DNA of 64,000 nucleotides, taken from positions 372,001-436,000 of the forward strand of contig JADKCI010000001.1 of assembly GCA_016714645.1 (NCBI GenBank). Reading direction: 5' to 3'. The notes under the pieces are model-generated. The model did not search any database, was not told the origin of the DNA, and saw only the letters and a program-made list of their open reading frames with translations. Position numbers and translations under genes: made by a program. Below, in pieces: positions 42,242 through 50,994 of the stretch (the first letter of the stretch is position 1; each line of letters opens with the position of its first letter). The stretch is from Chromatiaceae bacterium. Its GTDB lineage: Bacteria > Pseudomonadota > Gammaproteobacteria > Chromatiales > Chromatiaceae.

Positions 42242-44323
42242 ATGACAGACCTTTCACATTACCGAAACATCGGTATTTTTGCCCACGTGGATGCGGGTAA
42301 GACGACGACGACCGAGCGAATTCTCAAGCTGACGGGCAAGATCCATCGCCTGGGTGAGGTGCATGACGGCGAGTCCACCATGGACTTCATGGAGCAGGAG
42401 GCGGAGCGCGGCATCACCATCCAGTCCGCCGCCACCTCCTGCCAGTGGAAGGGCTGTCGGCTGAATGTCATCGATACCCCGGGCCACGTGGATTTCACCA
42501 TCGAGGTGTATCGCTCTCTCAAGGTGCTCGACGGTGGCGTCGGCGTCTTCTGCGGCTCCGGCGGCGTCGAGCCCCAGTCCGAGACCAACTGGCGCTATGC
42601 CAATGACTCCCGCGTCGCCCGCCTGATTTTCGTCAACAAACTCGACCGCATCGGCGCCGATTTCTATCGCGTCGTCGATCAGGTCCAGAATATCCTGGGC
42701 GCTACTCCGCTAGTCATGGTCCTGCCCATCGGGGTCGAAGGCGGTTTCATCGGCGTTGTCGATCTGCTCACCCGCAAGGCTTGGGTCTGGGACGAGTCCG
42801 GCATGCCGGAGAATTACACTATCCAGGATGTTCCCGAGGAGATGGTCGCCCAAGTCGAGGAGTGGCGGGAGAAGCTGATCGAGGCCGCCCTGGAACATGA
42901 CGACGAGGCCCTGGGGAAGTATCTGGAAGGCGAGGAGCCGGATATCGAGACGGTCAAGGCCTGCGTCCGCAAGGGTACCATCAAGCTCGACTTCTTCCCT
43001 ACCTACTGTGGTTCTGCCTTCAAGAACAAGGGTATGCAGTTGATCCTGGATGCCGTTGTCGATTATCTGCCCAATCCCATGGATGTCGAGCCGCAGCCGG
43101 AGGTGGACCTGGAGGGCAACGAGACGGGCCTCAAGGCCATCGTCGATCCCGACCGGCCCCTGCGCGCCCTGGCCTTCAAGATCATGGACGACCGCTTCGG
43201 CGCCCTGACCTTCACCCGCATCTACTCCGGGAAGATCAAGAAGGGCGACTCGGTGCTCAATACCTTCACCGGCAAGACCGAGCGGATCGGCCGTATTGTC
43301 GAGATGCACGCCGATTCCCGCGCGGAACTGGAGTCCGCCCAGGCTGGCGACATCGTCGCCCTGCTCGGCATGAAGGGCACCCAGACCGGCCACACCCTCT
43401 GCGACCCCAAGCACCCGGCCACCCTGGAGCCCATGGTTTTCCCCGACCCGGTCATCTCCATCGCCATCGCCCCCCGTGACAAGGGTGGTTCCGAGAAGCT
43501 GGGCGTGGCCCTCAATAAGATGATCCAGGAGGATCCCTCCTTCCGGGTCGAGACCGACATCGAAAGCGGCGAAACCATTATCAAGGGCATGGGTGAGCTG
43601 CATCTGGACATTAAGGTCGATATCCTCAAACGCACCCATGGCATCGATGTCGAGGTGGGCAAGCCCCAGGTGGCCTACCGCGAGACCATCACCCGCCGGG
43701 TTGAGGACACCTATACCCACAAGAAGCAGACCGGCGGCTCGGGCCAGTTCGCTCGCATCGAGTATGCCGTCGAGCCTGGCGAGCCGGGCAAGGGCTATCA
43801 GTTCGAGTCCCAGGTCACCGGCGGTACCGTGCCCCGCGAGTTCTGGCCCGCCGTGGACAAGGGTTTCCGGGACAGCATGAAGGAGGGCGTTCTGGCGGGC
43901 TTCCCGCTGCTGGATGTCAAGGTGAGCCTGATCGATGGTAGCTATCATGCCGTGGACTCCTCGGCCATCGCCTATGAGATTGCCGCCAAGGCCGGCTACC
44001 GTCAGTCGGTGCCCAAGGCGGGCCCACAGCTCATGGAGCCCATCATGAAGGTGGACGTCTTTACCCCGGAAGATCATGTTGGCGATGTCATTGGCGATCT
44101 CAATCGCCGGCGGGGCATGATCCGGGCGCAGGAGGCCGGTCCTAACGGCGTGCGCGTCAAGGCCGATGCCCCGCTGAGCGAGATGTTCGGCTACATTGGC
44201 GATCTGCGCACCATGACCTCCGGACGCGGCCAATTCTCCATGGAATTCTCCCATTATCTGCCTTGTCCCAAGACGGTGGCCGAGGCGGTCATCAAGGAGG
44301 TCCAGGACCGTAAGAAGGGCTGA
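42242..44323 (+). CDS. fusA: Elongation factor G, second-type paralogue
   Basis: A 693-residue translational GTPase. G1 AHVDAGKTTTTE, G3 DTPGHVDFT and G4 NKLDR motifs, and domains II-V of EF-G (TYTHKKQTGGSGQFARIEY in domain IV, RGMIRAQEAG in V) are complete. It stands alone, away from rpsL-rpsG-tufA. GSGGVEPQSETNW replaces the sequence usual in the main EF-G, which fits the EF-G2 type. EF-G2 proteins may specialise in translocation or ribosome recycling. AGGA lies upstream of the ATG. Confidence 0.92.
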   Translation: MTDLSHYRNIGIFAHVDAGKTTTTERILKLTGKIHRLGEVHDGESTMDFMEQEAERGITIQSAATSCQWKGCRLNVIDTPGHVDFTIEVYRSLKVLDGGVGVFCGSGGVEPQSETNWRYANDSRVARLIFVNKLDRIGADFYRVVDQVQNILGATPLVMVLPIGVEGGFIGVVDLLTRKAWVWDESGMPENYTIQDVPEEMVAQVEEWREKLIEAALEHDDEALGKYLEGEEPDIETVKACVRKGTIKLDFFPTYCGSAFKNKGMQLILDAVVDYLPNPMDVEPQPEVDLEGNETGLKAIVDPDRPLRALAFKIMDDRFGALTFTRIYSGKIKKGDSVLNTFTGKTERIGRIVEMHADSRAELESAQAGDIVALLGMKGTQTGHTLCDPKHPATLEPMVFPDPVISIAIAPRDKGGSEKLGVALNKMIQEDPSFRVETDIESGETIIKGMGELHLDIKVDILKRTHGIDVEVGKPQVAYRETITRRVEDTYTHKKQTGGSGQFARIEYAVEPGEPGKGYQFESQVTGGTVPREFWPAVDKGFRDSMKEGVLAGFPLLDVKVSLIDGSYHAVDSSAIAYEIAAKAGYRQSVPKAGPQLMEPIMKVDVFTPEDHVGDVIGDLNRRRGMIRAQEAGPNGVRVKADAPLSEMFGYIGDLRTMTSGRGQFSMEFSHYLPCPKTVAEAVIKEVQDRKKG

Positions 44324-44348
44324 TCCCTCGGCCCCGCTGCATTGGATG

Positions 44349-44372
44349 CCCGCCGGCCTGGTCGGCGGGTTT
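44349..44372 (+). terminator. Possible terminator after fusA
   Basis: Stem CCCGCCG/CGGCGGG with a 7-base loop followed by TTT lies about 25 bp after the EF-G stop. Confidence 0.45.
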
Positions 44373-44441
44373 GGCTAGGCACCCGATGGCGCGGGCCGGG
44401 CCGACCGGGTCCGCCGCCCTGAAATAGAAGAGAGAGGCGAT

Positions 44442-44681
44442 ATGCTATCCGAGCACCACGATATCGATCACGAATTCCCGGAATACCACCAGAAGCTTGA
44501 GGCCTTGTGCGCCACCGACACCGGCTTCACCGATCTGGTGCAGCGACATGACCGCCTGGACGATGAGATCCGCGAGCTGGAGGAGCGTGGTTTGCCCATT
44601 GCCGACACGGAGATCGAGGCCATGAAGTTCCGTCGCGCGGAACTCAAGGACGAGATTTATATCCGGTTGCGTAAGGGCTGA
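44442..44681 (+). CDS. YdcH/DUF465 family protein
   Basis: A 79-residue helical hairpin protein of the DUF465 family: HDIDHEFPEYHQKLEAL followed by HDRLDDEIRELE. AGAGAGG lies upstream. Function is unknown in the family. It sits between fusA and the qmo cluster. Confidence 0.88.
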   Translation: MLSEHHDIDHEFPEYHQKLEALCATDTGFTDLVQRHDRLDDEIRELEERGLPIADTEIEAMKFRRAELKDEIYIRLRKG

Positions 44682-45137
44682 GGTTCTAGCCTGGATCCCC
44701 GCGCCCCGGCGTGGGGAAGGGGGTCCGGCGCTGGGGGTCGGTACCTGAGGTCCGGAAATCGCTGTTTCTGTACGCCAGGTTTATTCCTGCTTGAGGTATG
44801 CCCGGAGTACCGGGCAAGAGCCAATACTCCGGCAACGAATATCCCCGAAGAGTAGTAGCGGGTAAGTTCTCGAGACAGTATTCTGCCATATTGAAGATGT
44901 TTGACCCGGCGAGCGGAGCTGCCTAAAGCCTAGGGTTTGGTTAAGGTTCCACAGCCTTTTCCGGGCTTGGCAGGTTGAACATATCAAGCCCAGACCTTTG
45001 GCTGGCCTTGAGACTTGAAAATATTGCCGGGATGGAATTTTTCAAGGGGTCCGCAATAAACGGCAACCGCTGAGGCGCGACGCCCGCTCACCACTCGGTT
45101 GTTCGCTACACCTATTCCGCTTGACGGAGGAAAGTCC
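44682..45137. other. Gene-free leader region upstream of qmoA
   Basis: I see no gene in these 456 bp. There is a small perfect hairpin GCCCGG-AGTA-CCGGGC at 44800-44815. Base composition is lower in GC than the neighbours, as expected of a promoter region for the qmo operon, but no clear -35/-10 pair could be assigned. Confidence 0.5.
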
Positions 45138-46421
45138 ATGACGGAAGTCGTCGCAACCAATGAGACCATTCTGGTGGTCGGTGGTGGCATCAGCGGCATG
45201 ACCGCCGCTCTCGAGGCCGCCGAAACCGGCAAGCAGGTCGTACTCGTTGAAAAGCGTCCTTATCTGGGCGGCCGTGTCTCCCAACTCTACAAATATTTCC
45301 CGAAGCTCTGCTTCCCCACCTGCGGTCTGGAGATCAACCAGCGCCGCGCCAGGATGAATCCCAACCTCCGCGTCCTCACTATGGCCGAGGTTACGGGCAT
45401 CAAGGGCGACAAAGGCAACTACACCGCCACCGTCAAGCTGTCCCCGCGCTACGTCAACGGCAACTGCACCGCCTGCGGTGACTGCGAAAAGGCGGTCTCG
45501 GCGGAGTTTGACGACGAGTACAACTATGGTCTCGGCAAGCGCAAGGGCGCCTATTTGCCCTACCGCATGGCCATGCCGACCCAGTATGTCATCGACCCGC
45601 GCCTCATCGGTACCGATGAGGCGGAAAAGGCCAAGGCGGCCTGCAAGTACGATGCCGTCGATCTGGAGATGCAGGAGGAGACCCTCGACTTCCCCTGTGG
45701 GGCCGTCATCTGGGCCACCGGCTGGCAGCCCTACGATGCCGCCAAGATTCAGCCCTACGGCTATGACCGCTTCCCCAATGTCATCACCTCCGTCGAGTTC
45801 GAGCGGCTGGCTGACCCCCAGGGCCCGACCGGTGGCAAGCTGGTGCGGCCCTCCGATGGCAAGGAGGCGAAAAAGATCGCCTTCATTCAGTGCGCCGGCT
45901 CCCGCGACCGCAATCATCTGCTGCACTGCTCCCGCATCTGCTGCATGGCCAGCCTCAAGCAATGCACCTATGTGGCCGATGCCTGGGGCGCCGAGGCCGA
46001 CGTAAGTGTCTATTACATCGACATGCGCGCCATCGACCGCTTCGAGGACTTCTACGCCAAGGTGCGGGGTATCGAGCAGGTCAAGTTCATCAAATCCAAG
46101 CCGGCCTCCGTGGTGGCGGACAAGGATGGCAACCCGGTCGTCCATGGCGTTGATACGGAAGGCTACAAGCGCTTTGCCGACACCCATGACCTGGTGGTCC
46201 TGGCCGTGGGCATGGAGCCCTCCGTGGACAAGGACAGCTTCCCGGTCGATATCGTCCTCAATCGCGAGGGCTTCATCGAGGCCGATCCCGGCAACGGCGG
46301 CGTCTTCGCCGCGGGTTGCGCCTCGGATGCGCTCGACGTGAACCGCGCCGTTCAGCATGCCACCGGCGCGGCGCTGCGCGCCATCCAGGTCGTCAACGGC
46401 GCCGCCGGAGTGGAGGGTTAA
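45138..46421 (+). CDS. qmoA: QmoA, HdrA-like FAD subunit of the Qmo complex
   Basis: A 427-residue flavoprotein related to heterodisulfide reductase HdrA. The FAD site is ILVVGGGISGMTAALEAAE; cysteine motifs KLCFPTCGLEI, CTACGDCEKA and HCSRICCMASL are present. Qmo passes electrons between APS reductase and the quinone pool. In sulfur oxidisers the flow is from sulfite/AMP to quinone. GGAGGAAAG precedes the ATG. It is first of a four-gene operon and ends 4 bp before qmoB. Confidence 0.95.
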   Translation: MTEVVATNETILVVGGGISGMTAALEAAETGKQVVLVEKRPYLGGRVSQLYKYFPKLCFPTCGLEINQRRARMNPNLRVLTMAEVTGIKGDKGNYTATVKLSPRYVNGNCTACGDCEKAVSAEFDDEYNYGLGKRKGAYLPYRMAMPTQYVIDPRLIGTDEAEKAKAACKYDAVDLEMQEETLDFPCGAVIWATGWQPYDAAKIQPYGYDRFPNVITSVEFERLADPQGPTGGKLVRPSDGKEAKKIAFIQCAGSRDRNHLLHCSRICCMASLKQCTYVADAWGAEADVSVYYIDMRAIDRFEDFYAKVRGIEQVKFIKSKPASVVADKDGNPVVHGVDTEGYKRFADTHDLVVLAVGMEPSVDKDSFPVDIVLNREGFIEADPGNGGVFAAGCASDALDVNRAVQHATGAALRAIQVVNGAAGVEG

Positions 46422-46425
46422 TCAG

Positions 46426-48714
46426 ATGGCAGTAGATAAGAAATTCGCCGGCTACTTGTGCACCGGCTGCGGTATCGGCGAGCGCCTTGACGCCAAACAA
46501 CTGACCATGGTGGCGACTCGCGAAGGCAAGATGGCCTCCTGCAAGTCGCACCCCATGCTCTGCTCCGCCGAGGGCGTCCAACTCATCCGTGACGACGTCG
46601 CCGCCGGCAACGCGACCCACGTCATGATCGCCGCCTGCTCGCGCCGCGCCAAGATGGAGGCCTTCAACTTCACCGACATCGCCATGTCCCGCGCCAATCT
46701 GCGCGAGGGCGTCATCTGGCTGCGTCCGGAGGGTGACGAGCACCAGGAAACCACCCAGGAGATGGCGGATGACTATGTGCGCATGGCCTGCGCCGAGGTC
46801 CGCTTCATGACCGTACCTAGTGGCTCCGGCGAGCAAAGCCTGAACCGCAAGCTGCTGGTGGTGGGCAATGGCGTTACCGCCATGGCCTCCGCCCTAGAGG
46901 CCGCCAAGGCCGGCTATGGCGTCCATCTGGTGTGTGACGAGGGTGTGCTGGGCGGCGTTTACAAGGACCTCTATAAGCGCGTGCCCTTCCGCGCCGCCCC
47001 CCAGGGCGTCTCCAACGCCCGGACCGCACCGCTGCCCCAGCCGGAGGAGCCCGGAATCGCGGAAATGATCGCCGAGGTCCAGGCTAACCCGCGCATCAGC
47101 GTCCATCTCAATGCCAGGGTCACCAAGACTTCCGGCGCGCCCGGTCGTTTCTCCGCCGATATCAGCACCGAGTCTGGTGGCACCGTCACGGAGGACATCG
47201 GCGCCATCGTCCAGGCCTCGGACTACAAGCCCTACGATGCCAAGCGGTTGCCGGAGTTCGCCTATGGCAAGAGCCCGGATGTGGTCACCAACTTCGAGAT
47301 GGAGAAGCTGGCCAAGGCCGCCAACGGCGGGCCGCTGAAGCGCCCCTCCGATGGCAAGGAAGTCAATGCCGTGGCCTTTATCCAGTGCGCCGGTCAGCGT
47401 TCCGAGCAGGAAGGACATCTGTCCTACTGCTCAGGCTTCTGCTGCACCGAGTCCATCAAGCAGGCCATGTACTTCAAGGCCCAGAACCCGGACTGCGACG
47501 CCACTGTGCTCTTCGACGACCTGCGCACCCCGGGTGCCGCGGGCGAGGACTTCTACCGCGCCGGCCAGCAGGCCCGAGTCACCTTCTCCAAAGGCAAGGC
47601 CAGCGAGGTGGTGGTCGAGGGTGGCAAGCTGACGGTCAAGTTCAAAGACCTGATCCTGAACGAAGATACGGCTATGGAGTGCGACCTGGTAGTGCTCGCC
47701 ACCGGCCAGGTGCCCAACACGGGTCCGGACCCCTACGCCCAGTTGGCCGTGGATGAGGCCCCCACCGAGGAGGAAAAAGAGGCCGCCCGCCGGGCCCTGG
47801 CGGTCGCGCCGCCGTCCATCCTCAACCTCGACTATCGTCAGGGCACCGACCTGCCGCAGCTCAAGCACGGCTTCGTCGATTCCCACTTCATCTGCTTTCC
47901 CTACGAAACCCGCCGCACTGGCATCTACGCCGCCGGTCCCGTCCGGCGGCCCATGGACATGAAGCAGGCCATCGATGACGCCGCTGGCGCCACCCTCAAG
48001 GCCATTCAGGCCGCCGAGAACGCCGCCCGGGGCGCCGGCGCCCACCCGCGGGTCGGAGATCTCTCCTACCCGACCTTCCGCAAGGAAGGCTGCACCCAGT
48101 GCAAGCGCTGTACCGTGGAATGCCCCTTTGGCGCCATCAACGAGGACGAGCAGAAGTATCCGCAGTTCAACGAGGCCCGTTGTCGCCGTTGTGGGACCTG
48201 CATGGGTGCCTGCCCGGTACGCGTCATCTCCTTCGAAAACTATTCAATCGAGACCGTTGGCCAGCAGATCAAGGCCGTGGATGTGCCGGACGAATTCTCG
48301 GAGAAGCCGCGCCTCTTGGTCCTGGCCTGCGAGAATGATGCCTACCCAGCTCTGGACATGGCCGCCCAGGCCGGCGGGTCCACGATCAGCCCCTTCGCGC
48401 GCGTCATACCGGTGCGGTGCCTGGGTTCGGTGAACCTGAACTGGATCACGGATGCCCTCAACTCCGGCTATGACGGCATCATCCTGATGGGCTGCCGTCG
48501 CGACGACGACTACCAGTGTCACTTCGTGCGCGGTTCCAAGATGGCCGCCGAGCGTCTGAGCAAGGTCGGCGATACCCTCCAGCAGCTCAGGCTGGAGACC
48601 GAGCGGGTCGTGGTTTACGAGGTCGCCATCACCGACGTCCAGCGTGCGCCTCGGTTGATCAACGACATGGCCGCGACGGTCGAAAAGATCGGCATGAGCC
48701 CCTTCAAGTTCTGA
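46426..48714 (+). CDS. qmoB: QmoB, HdrA/MvhD-like subunit
   Basis: A 762-residue protein. An N-terminal HdrA-like FAD region is followed by two ferredoxin 4Fe-4S motifs (CTQCKRCTVECPF and CRRCGTCMGACPV, about residues 558-600). A C-terminal MvhD-like domain (about 630-762) has LACENDAYPAL, RCLGSVNL and MGCRRDDDYQC. This is the normal QmoB architecture, which joins flavin and iron-sulfur electron transfer. It is separated from hdrC by a 50-bp gap containing a strong hairpin. Confidence 0.95.
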   Translation: MAVDKKFAGYLCTGCGIGERLDAKQLTMVATREGKMASCKSHPMLCSAEGVQLIRDDVAAGNATHVMIAACSRRAKMEAFNFTDIAMSRANLREGVIWLRPEGDEHQETTQEMADDYVRMACAEVRFMTVPSGSGEQSLNRKLLVVGNGVTAMASALEAAKAGYGVHLVCDEGVLGGVYKDLYKRVPFRAAPQGVSNARTAPLPQPEEPGIAEMIAEVQANPRISVHLNARVTKTSGAPGRFSADISTESGGTVTEDIGAIVQASDYKPYDAKRLPEFAYGKSPDVVTNFEMEKLAKAANGGPLKRPSDGKEVNAVAFIQCAGQRSEQEGHLSYCSGFCCTESIKQAMYFKAQNPDCDATVLFDDLRTPGAAGEDFYRAGQQARVTFSKGKASEVVVEGGKLTVKFKDLILNEDTAMECDLVVLATGQVPNTGPDPYAQLAVDEAPTEEEKEAARRALAVAPPSILNLDYRQGTDLPQLKHGFVDSHFICFPYETRRTGIYAAGPVRRPMDMKQAIDDAAGATLKAIQAAENAARGAGAHPRVGDLSYPTFRKEGCTQCKRCTVECPFGAINEDEQKYPQFNEARCRRCGTCMGACPVRVISFENYSIETVGQQIKAVDVPDEFSEKPRLLVLACENDAYPALDMAAQAGGSTISPFARVIPVRCLGSVNLNWITDALNSGYDGIILMGCRRDDDYQCHFVRGSKMAAERLSKVGDTLQQLRLETERVVVYEVAITDVQRAPRLINDMAATVEKIGMSPFKF

Positions 48715-48721
48715 CGAGCCT

Positions 48722-48746
48722 GGGGCGCGCGGCGACCGCGCGCCCC
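48722..48746 (+). promoter_or_regulatory. Perfect 11-bp intercistronic hairpin between qmoB and hdrC
   Basis: GGGGCGCGCGG and CCGCGCGCCCC pair completely around a CGA loop, starting 8 bp after the qmoB stop. There is no T-run, so it may stabilise or process the mRNA or attenuate readthrough and not terminate outright. Confidence 0.75.
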
Positions 48747-48764
48747 ACGAGAGGAATACCGACA

Positions 48765-49391
48765 ATGAGCGATCTGAACACGGCGATGATCGAAAGGTAT
48801 CGCACCAACTTCCTCAAGGAGGTGGAGGCGAATGTCGAGGAGGGCGAGTGGGTCAAGATGTGCATGCAATGTGGCGTGTGCTCCGGCTCCTGCCCCCTAG
48901 GCAAGTTCTGGGCCCACCCGCCCCAGGAAATCTTCATGATGATCCGCGCCGGCAAGCGCGAGGAGGTCCTGTCCTCCGACTCCATGTGGATGTGCACCTC
49001 CTGCTACAACTGCATCGTGCGCTGCCCCCGGGAACTGCCCATCACCCACATCATGCATGGCCTGGCCAGCTACGCTAAGCGCCTCGGCCTGGTGGCGGCG
49101 AACCAGCCCACGGCCAAGTTTGCCCAACTCTTCTGGAATAATCTCATGAAGAAGGGCCGGGTCAACGAGCTCAAGCTCGGCCTGGCGCTCTACTTTATGA
49201 ACGGCTTTGGCGAGGGCATCAAGATCGCCCTCAAGAAGCAGAAGCTGGGCATGAACATGATGAAGACCCGCCGCATGAATCCCATGGAGATCCTCGGCGG
49301 TCATGCCGTCAAGGATCTGAGCGGCTTCCAGAAGGTCATCCAGAAGGCCCAGGAACTGGAAGACGCCCGTATTGCCAAGCATGGCGCTTGA
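48765..49391 (+). CDS. hdrC: HdrC-like iron-sulfur protein replacing QmoC
   Basis: A 208-residue protein with two 4Fe-4S motifs (CMQCGVCSGSCPL, about residues 29-41, and CTSCYNCIVRCPR, about 74-86). It resembles HdrC and the N-terminal half of QmoC. It lacks the membrane cytochrome b domain that QmoC has. GAGAGGAA lies upstream of the ATG. It is followed after 13 bp by hdrB. Confidence 0.93.
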   Translation: MSDLNTAMIERYRTNFLKEVEANVEEGEWVKMCMQCGVCSGSCPLGKFWAHPPQEIFMMIRAGKREEVLSSDSMWMCTSCYNCIVRCPRELPITHIMHGLASYAKRLGLVAANQPTAKFAQLFWNNLMKKGRVNELKLGLALYFMNGFGEGIKIALKKQKLGMNMMKTRRMNPMEILGGHAVKDLSGFQKVIQKAQELEDARIAKHGA

Positions 49392-49404
49392 GGAGAAGAC
49401 ATCC

Positions 49405-50304
49405 ATGGCTAAGCGAGAATATTCCTTCTACCCCGGCTGCTCTTCCCAGAAGGGTGCCTCCTCCTCCAACTATCTGGTCTCGGTCCAGACCATGTGCCAG
49501 GAACTCGAGATTCAGCTCAATGAGATCCCTGACTGGAACTGTTGCGCCGCCTCCATCGGCTATGGCGGTGGCGGCGAACTGCCCCGCCTGACTCTGTCGG
49601 CGCGCAATATCGCCCTCTCCGAGCAGCACAACGCCGGTCAGGATATCGTCGCCACCTGCGCCGCCTGCTGGCTCTCCACCCGCGAGGCCGCCGAGCGCCT
49701 GCACGAGGACCAGTCCCTGCTGGCCGAGTGCAACACCGCCCTGGCGGAGGCCGGCCTCAAGCTCAGGAACCAGACCCCCATCAAGCATATGGCGGAGGTT
49801 CTGATCGAGGATATCGGTCTCGAGGCCATCGCCGCTAAGGTCAAGAAGCCCCTGGAGGGCATCAAGATCGCGGGCTATGTGGGCTGTCAGACCAACCGGC
49901 CCTTCGGCATCGCCGGTGAGTCCTTCGAAAATCCCCAGTATCTCGACAAACTGGTGGAGGCCCTGGGCGGTGATTCCATCCCCGGCTACGAGAAGAAGGT
50001 GCAATGCTGCGGTGGCGCCCTGGCCTTCTCCGAACCGGCCAAGTCCCAGGAAATGGTCAAAGGCATCATTGAGTCCGCCTATGATCATGGGGCCGACCTC
50101 ATCGTCACCCCCTGCCCGGTGTGCCAGATGAACGTCGAGATCTATCAGGACGACATCAACGCCACCTACGGCACCCAGTTCAAGATGCCCGTGGTCTATT
50201 ACTCGAACCTCATGGCCGTCGCCTTTGGCCGTAGCGCCAAGGACGCCGCCCTCAACGCCCAGATCATCCCCGCCAAGGCCCTGGATGATCTGGTGGCCAA
50301 ATAG
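49405..50304 (+). CDS. hdrB: HdrB-like CCG-domain protein
   Basis: A 299-residue protein with two cysteine-rich CCG domains: YPGCSSQKG, WNCCAAS and CAACWL in the first, and GYVGCQTNRP, VQCCGGALAF and CPVCQMN in the second. HdrB binds noncubane clusters and catalyses disulfide chemistry in methanogens. Here, with HdrC, it replaces QmoC as known from Thiobacillus denitrificans and some other sulfur oxidisers. The electron acceptor is not settled because there is no membrane anchor. GGAGAAG precedes the ATG. Confidence 0.93.
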   Translation: MAKREYSFYPGCSSQKGASSSNYLVSVQTMCQELEIQLNEIPDWNCCAASIGYGGGGELPRLTLSARNIALSEQHNAGQDIVATCAACWLSTREAAERLHEDQSLLAECNTALAEAGLKLRNQTPIKHMAEVLIEDIGLEAIAAKVKKPLEGIKIAGYVGCQTNRPFGIAGESFENPQYLDKLVEALGGDSIPGYEKKVQCCGGALAFSEPAKSQEMVKGIIESAYDHGADLIVTPCPVCQMNVEIYQDDINATYGTQFKMPVVYYSNLMAVAFGRSAKDAALNAQIIPAKALDDLVAK

Positions 50305-50352
50305 CTCCTGGCGCTAAGCCCGCCCTGATCGGGCTGGCCCTCGTCCGCCCCT

Positions 50353-50395
50353 AGCCGCCCCACCCAGGCCTCACACCTGAGTCGGGCGGCTTTTT
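50353..50395 (+). terminator. Rho-independent terminator of the qmo-hdr operon
   Basis: Stem AGCCGCCC/GGGCGGCT with an inner CAGG/CCTG pairing, followed by TTTTT, starts 49 bp after the hdrB stop. Confidence 0.75.
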
Positions 50396-50471
50396 GATGA
50401 TGGCCCCGCTGCAAGGTGTACCTGTCGCTAATGGGCAGGGTGACGGATGAGCGATAGCCTTAGCCGGTCCC

Positions 50472-50972
50472 CTAGGGCGCTGGCGCAAGCTGGTGGCGGG
50501 AAATCTTGACCTTGTTGGCGCGGCCGAGCAGTTCGAGCAGCAGCTCGACGCGTTCCTTGCCGGTCTCGGCCAGGATGCGGGCAGGCAGGCCGGCGAAGGG
50601 GCCGGTGAGGACCTCGACCCGATCGCCGGGGTGGAAAAGGTGCTCCTGGCGCACCACCCCCTCTTCGCTGGCCGTGGCGGTCCTGAGTTGCTCCACCAGC
50701 CCGGGTGGGACGGTGGCCGGGTAGCCCCCAAAGCGCACCAGGCCGAGAGCGCCCCGGGTGGAGCGGATGGTAGAGCTGTCCTGCTGCATCAGGTCCAAGT
50801 GAATGAAGAGATAGCCTGGGAAGAGGGGCTCGATGCTCTCGGTCCAGCGCCCCCGCCGCCGTTTCTGGGCCTTGACCAGGGGTAGAAAGGTCTCGAAACC
50901 CTGACGCTTGAGGTTTTCCTCCGCCAGCTTTTCGTCACGGGCCTTGGTGTGGACGGCATACCAGTGTTCCAT
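50472..50972 (-). CDS. rfaH: Transcription/translation regulator RfaH (NusG paralogue)
   Basis: A 166-residue NusG-family elongation factor. The NGN domain (1-100; WYAVHTKARDEKLAEENL, FPGYLFIHL) and a C-terminal KOW-type domain (GDRVEVLTGPFAGLPARI) are present. RfaH acts on ops-bearing operons for surface polysaccharides. No ops element was looked for beyond this window. It converges on the qmo operon terminator. Confidence 0.9.
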   Translation of the reverse strand: MEHWYAVHTKARDEKLAEENLKRQGFETFLPLVKAQKRRRGRWTESIEPLFPGYLFIHLDLMQQDSSTIRSTRGALGLVRFGGYPATVPPGLVEQLRTATASEEGVVRQEHLFHPGDRVEVLTGPFAGLPARILAETGKERVELLLELLGRANKVKISRHQLAPAP

Positions 50973-50994
50973 GGGTTTCGATGCGAGTCGCGGG

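Noticed and set aside
42710..44254. Minus-strand open frame of 514 codons
   Set aside because: Antisense shadow of the EF-G gene.
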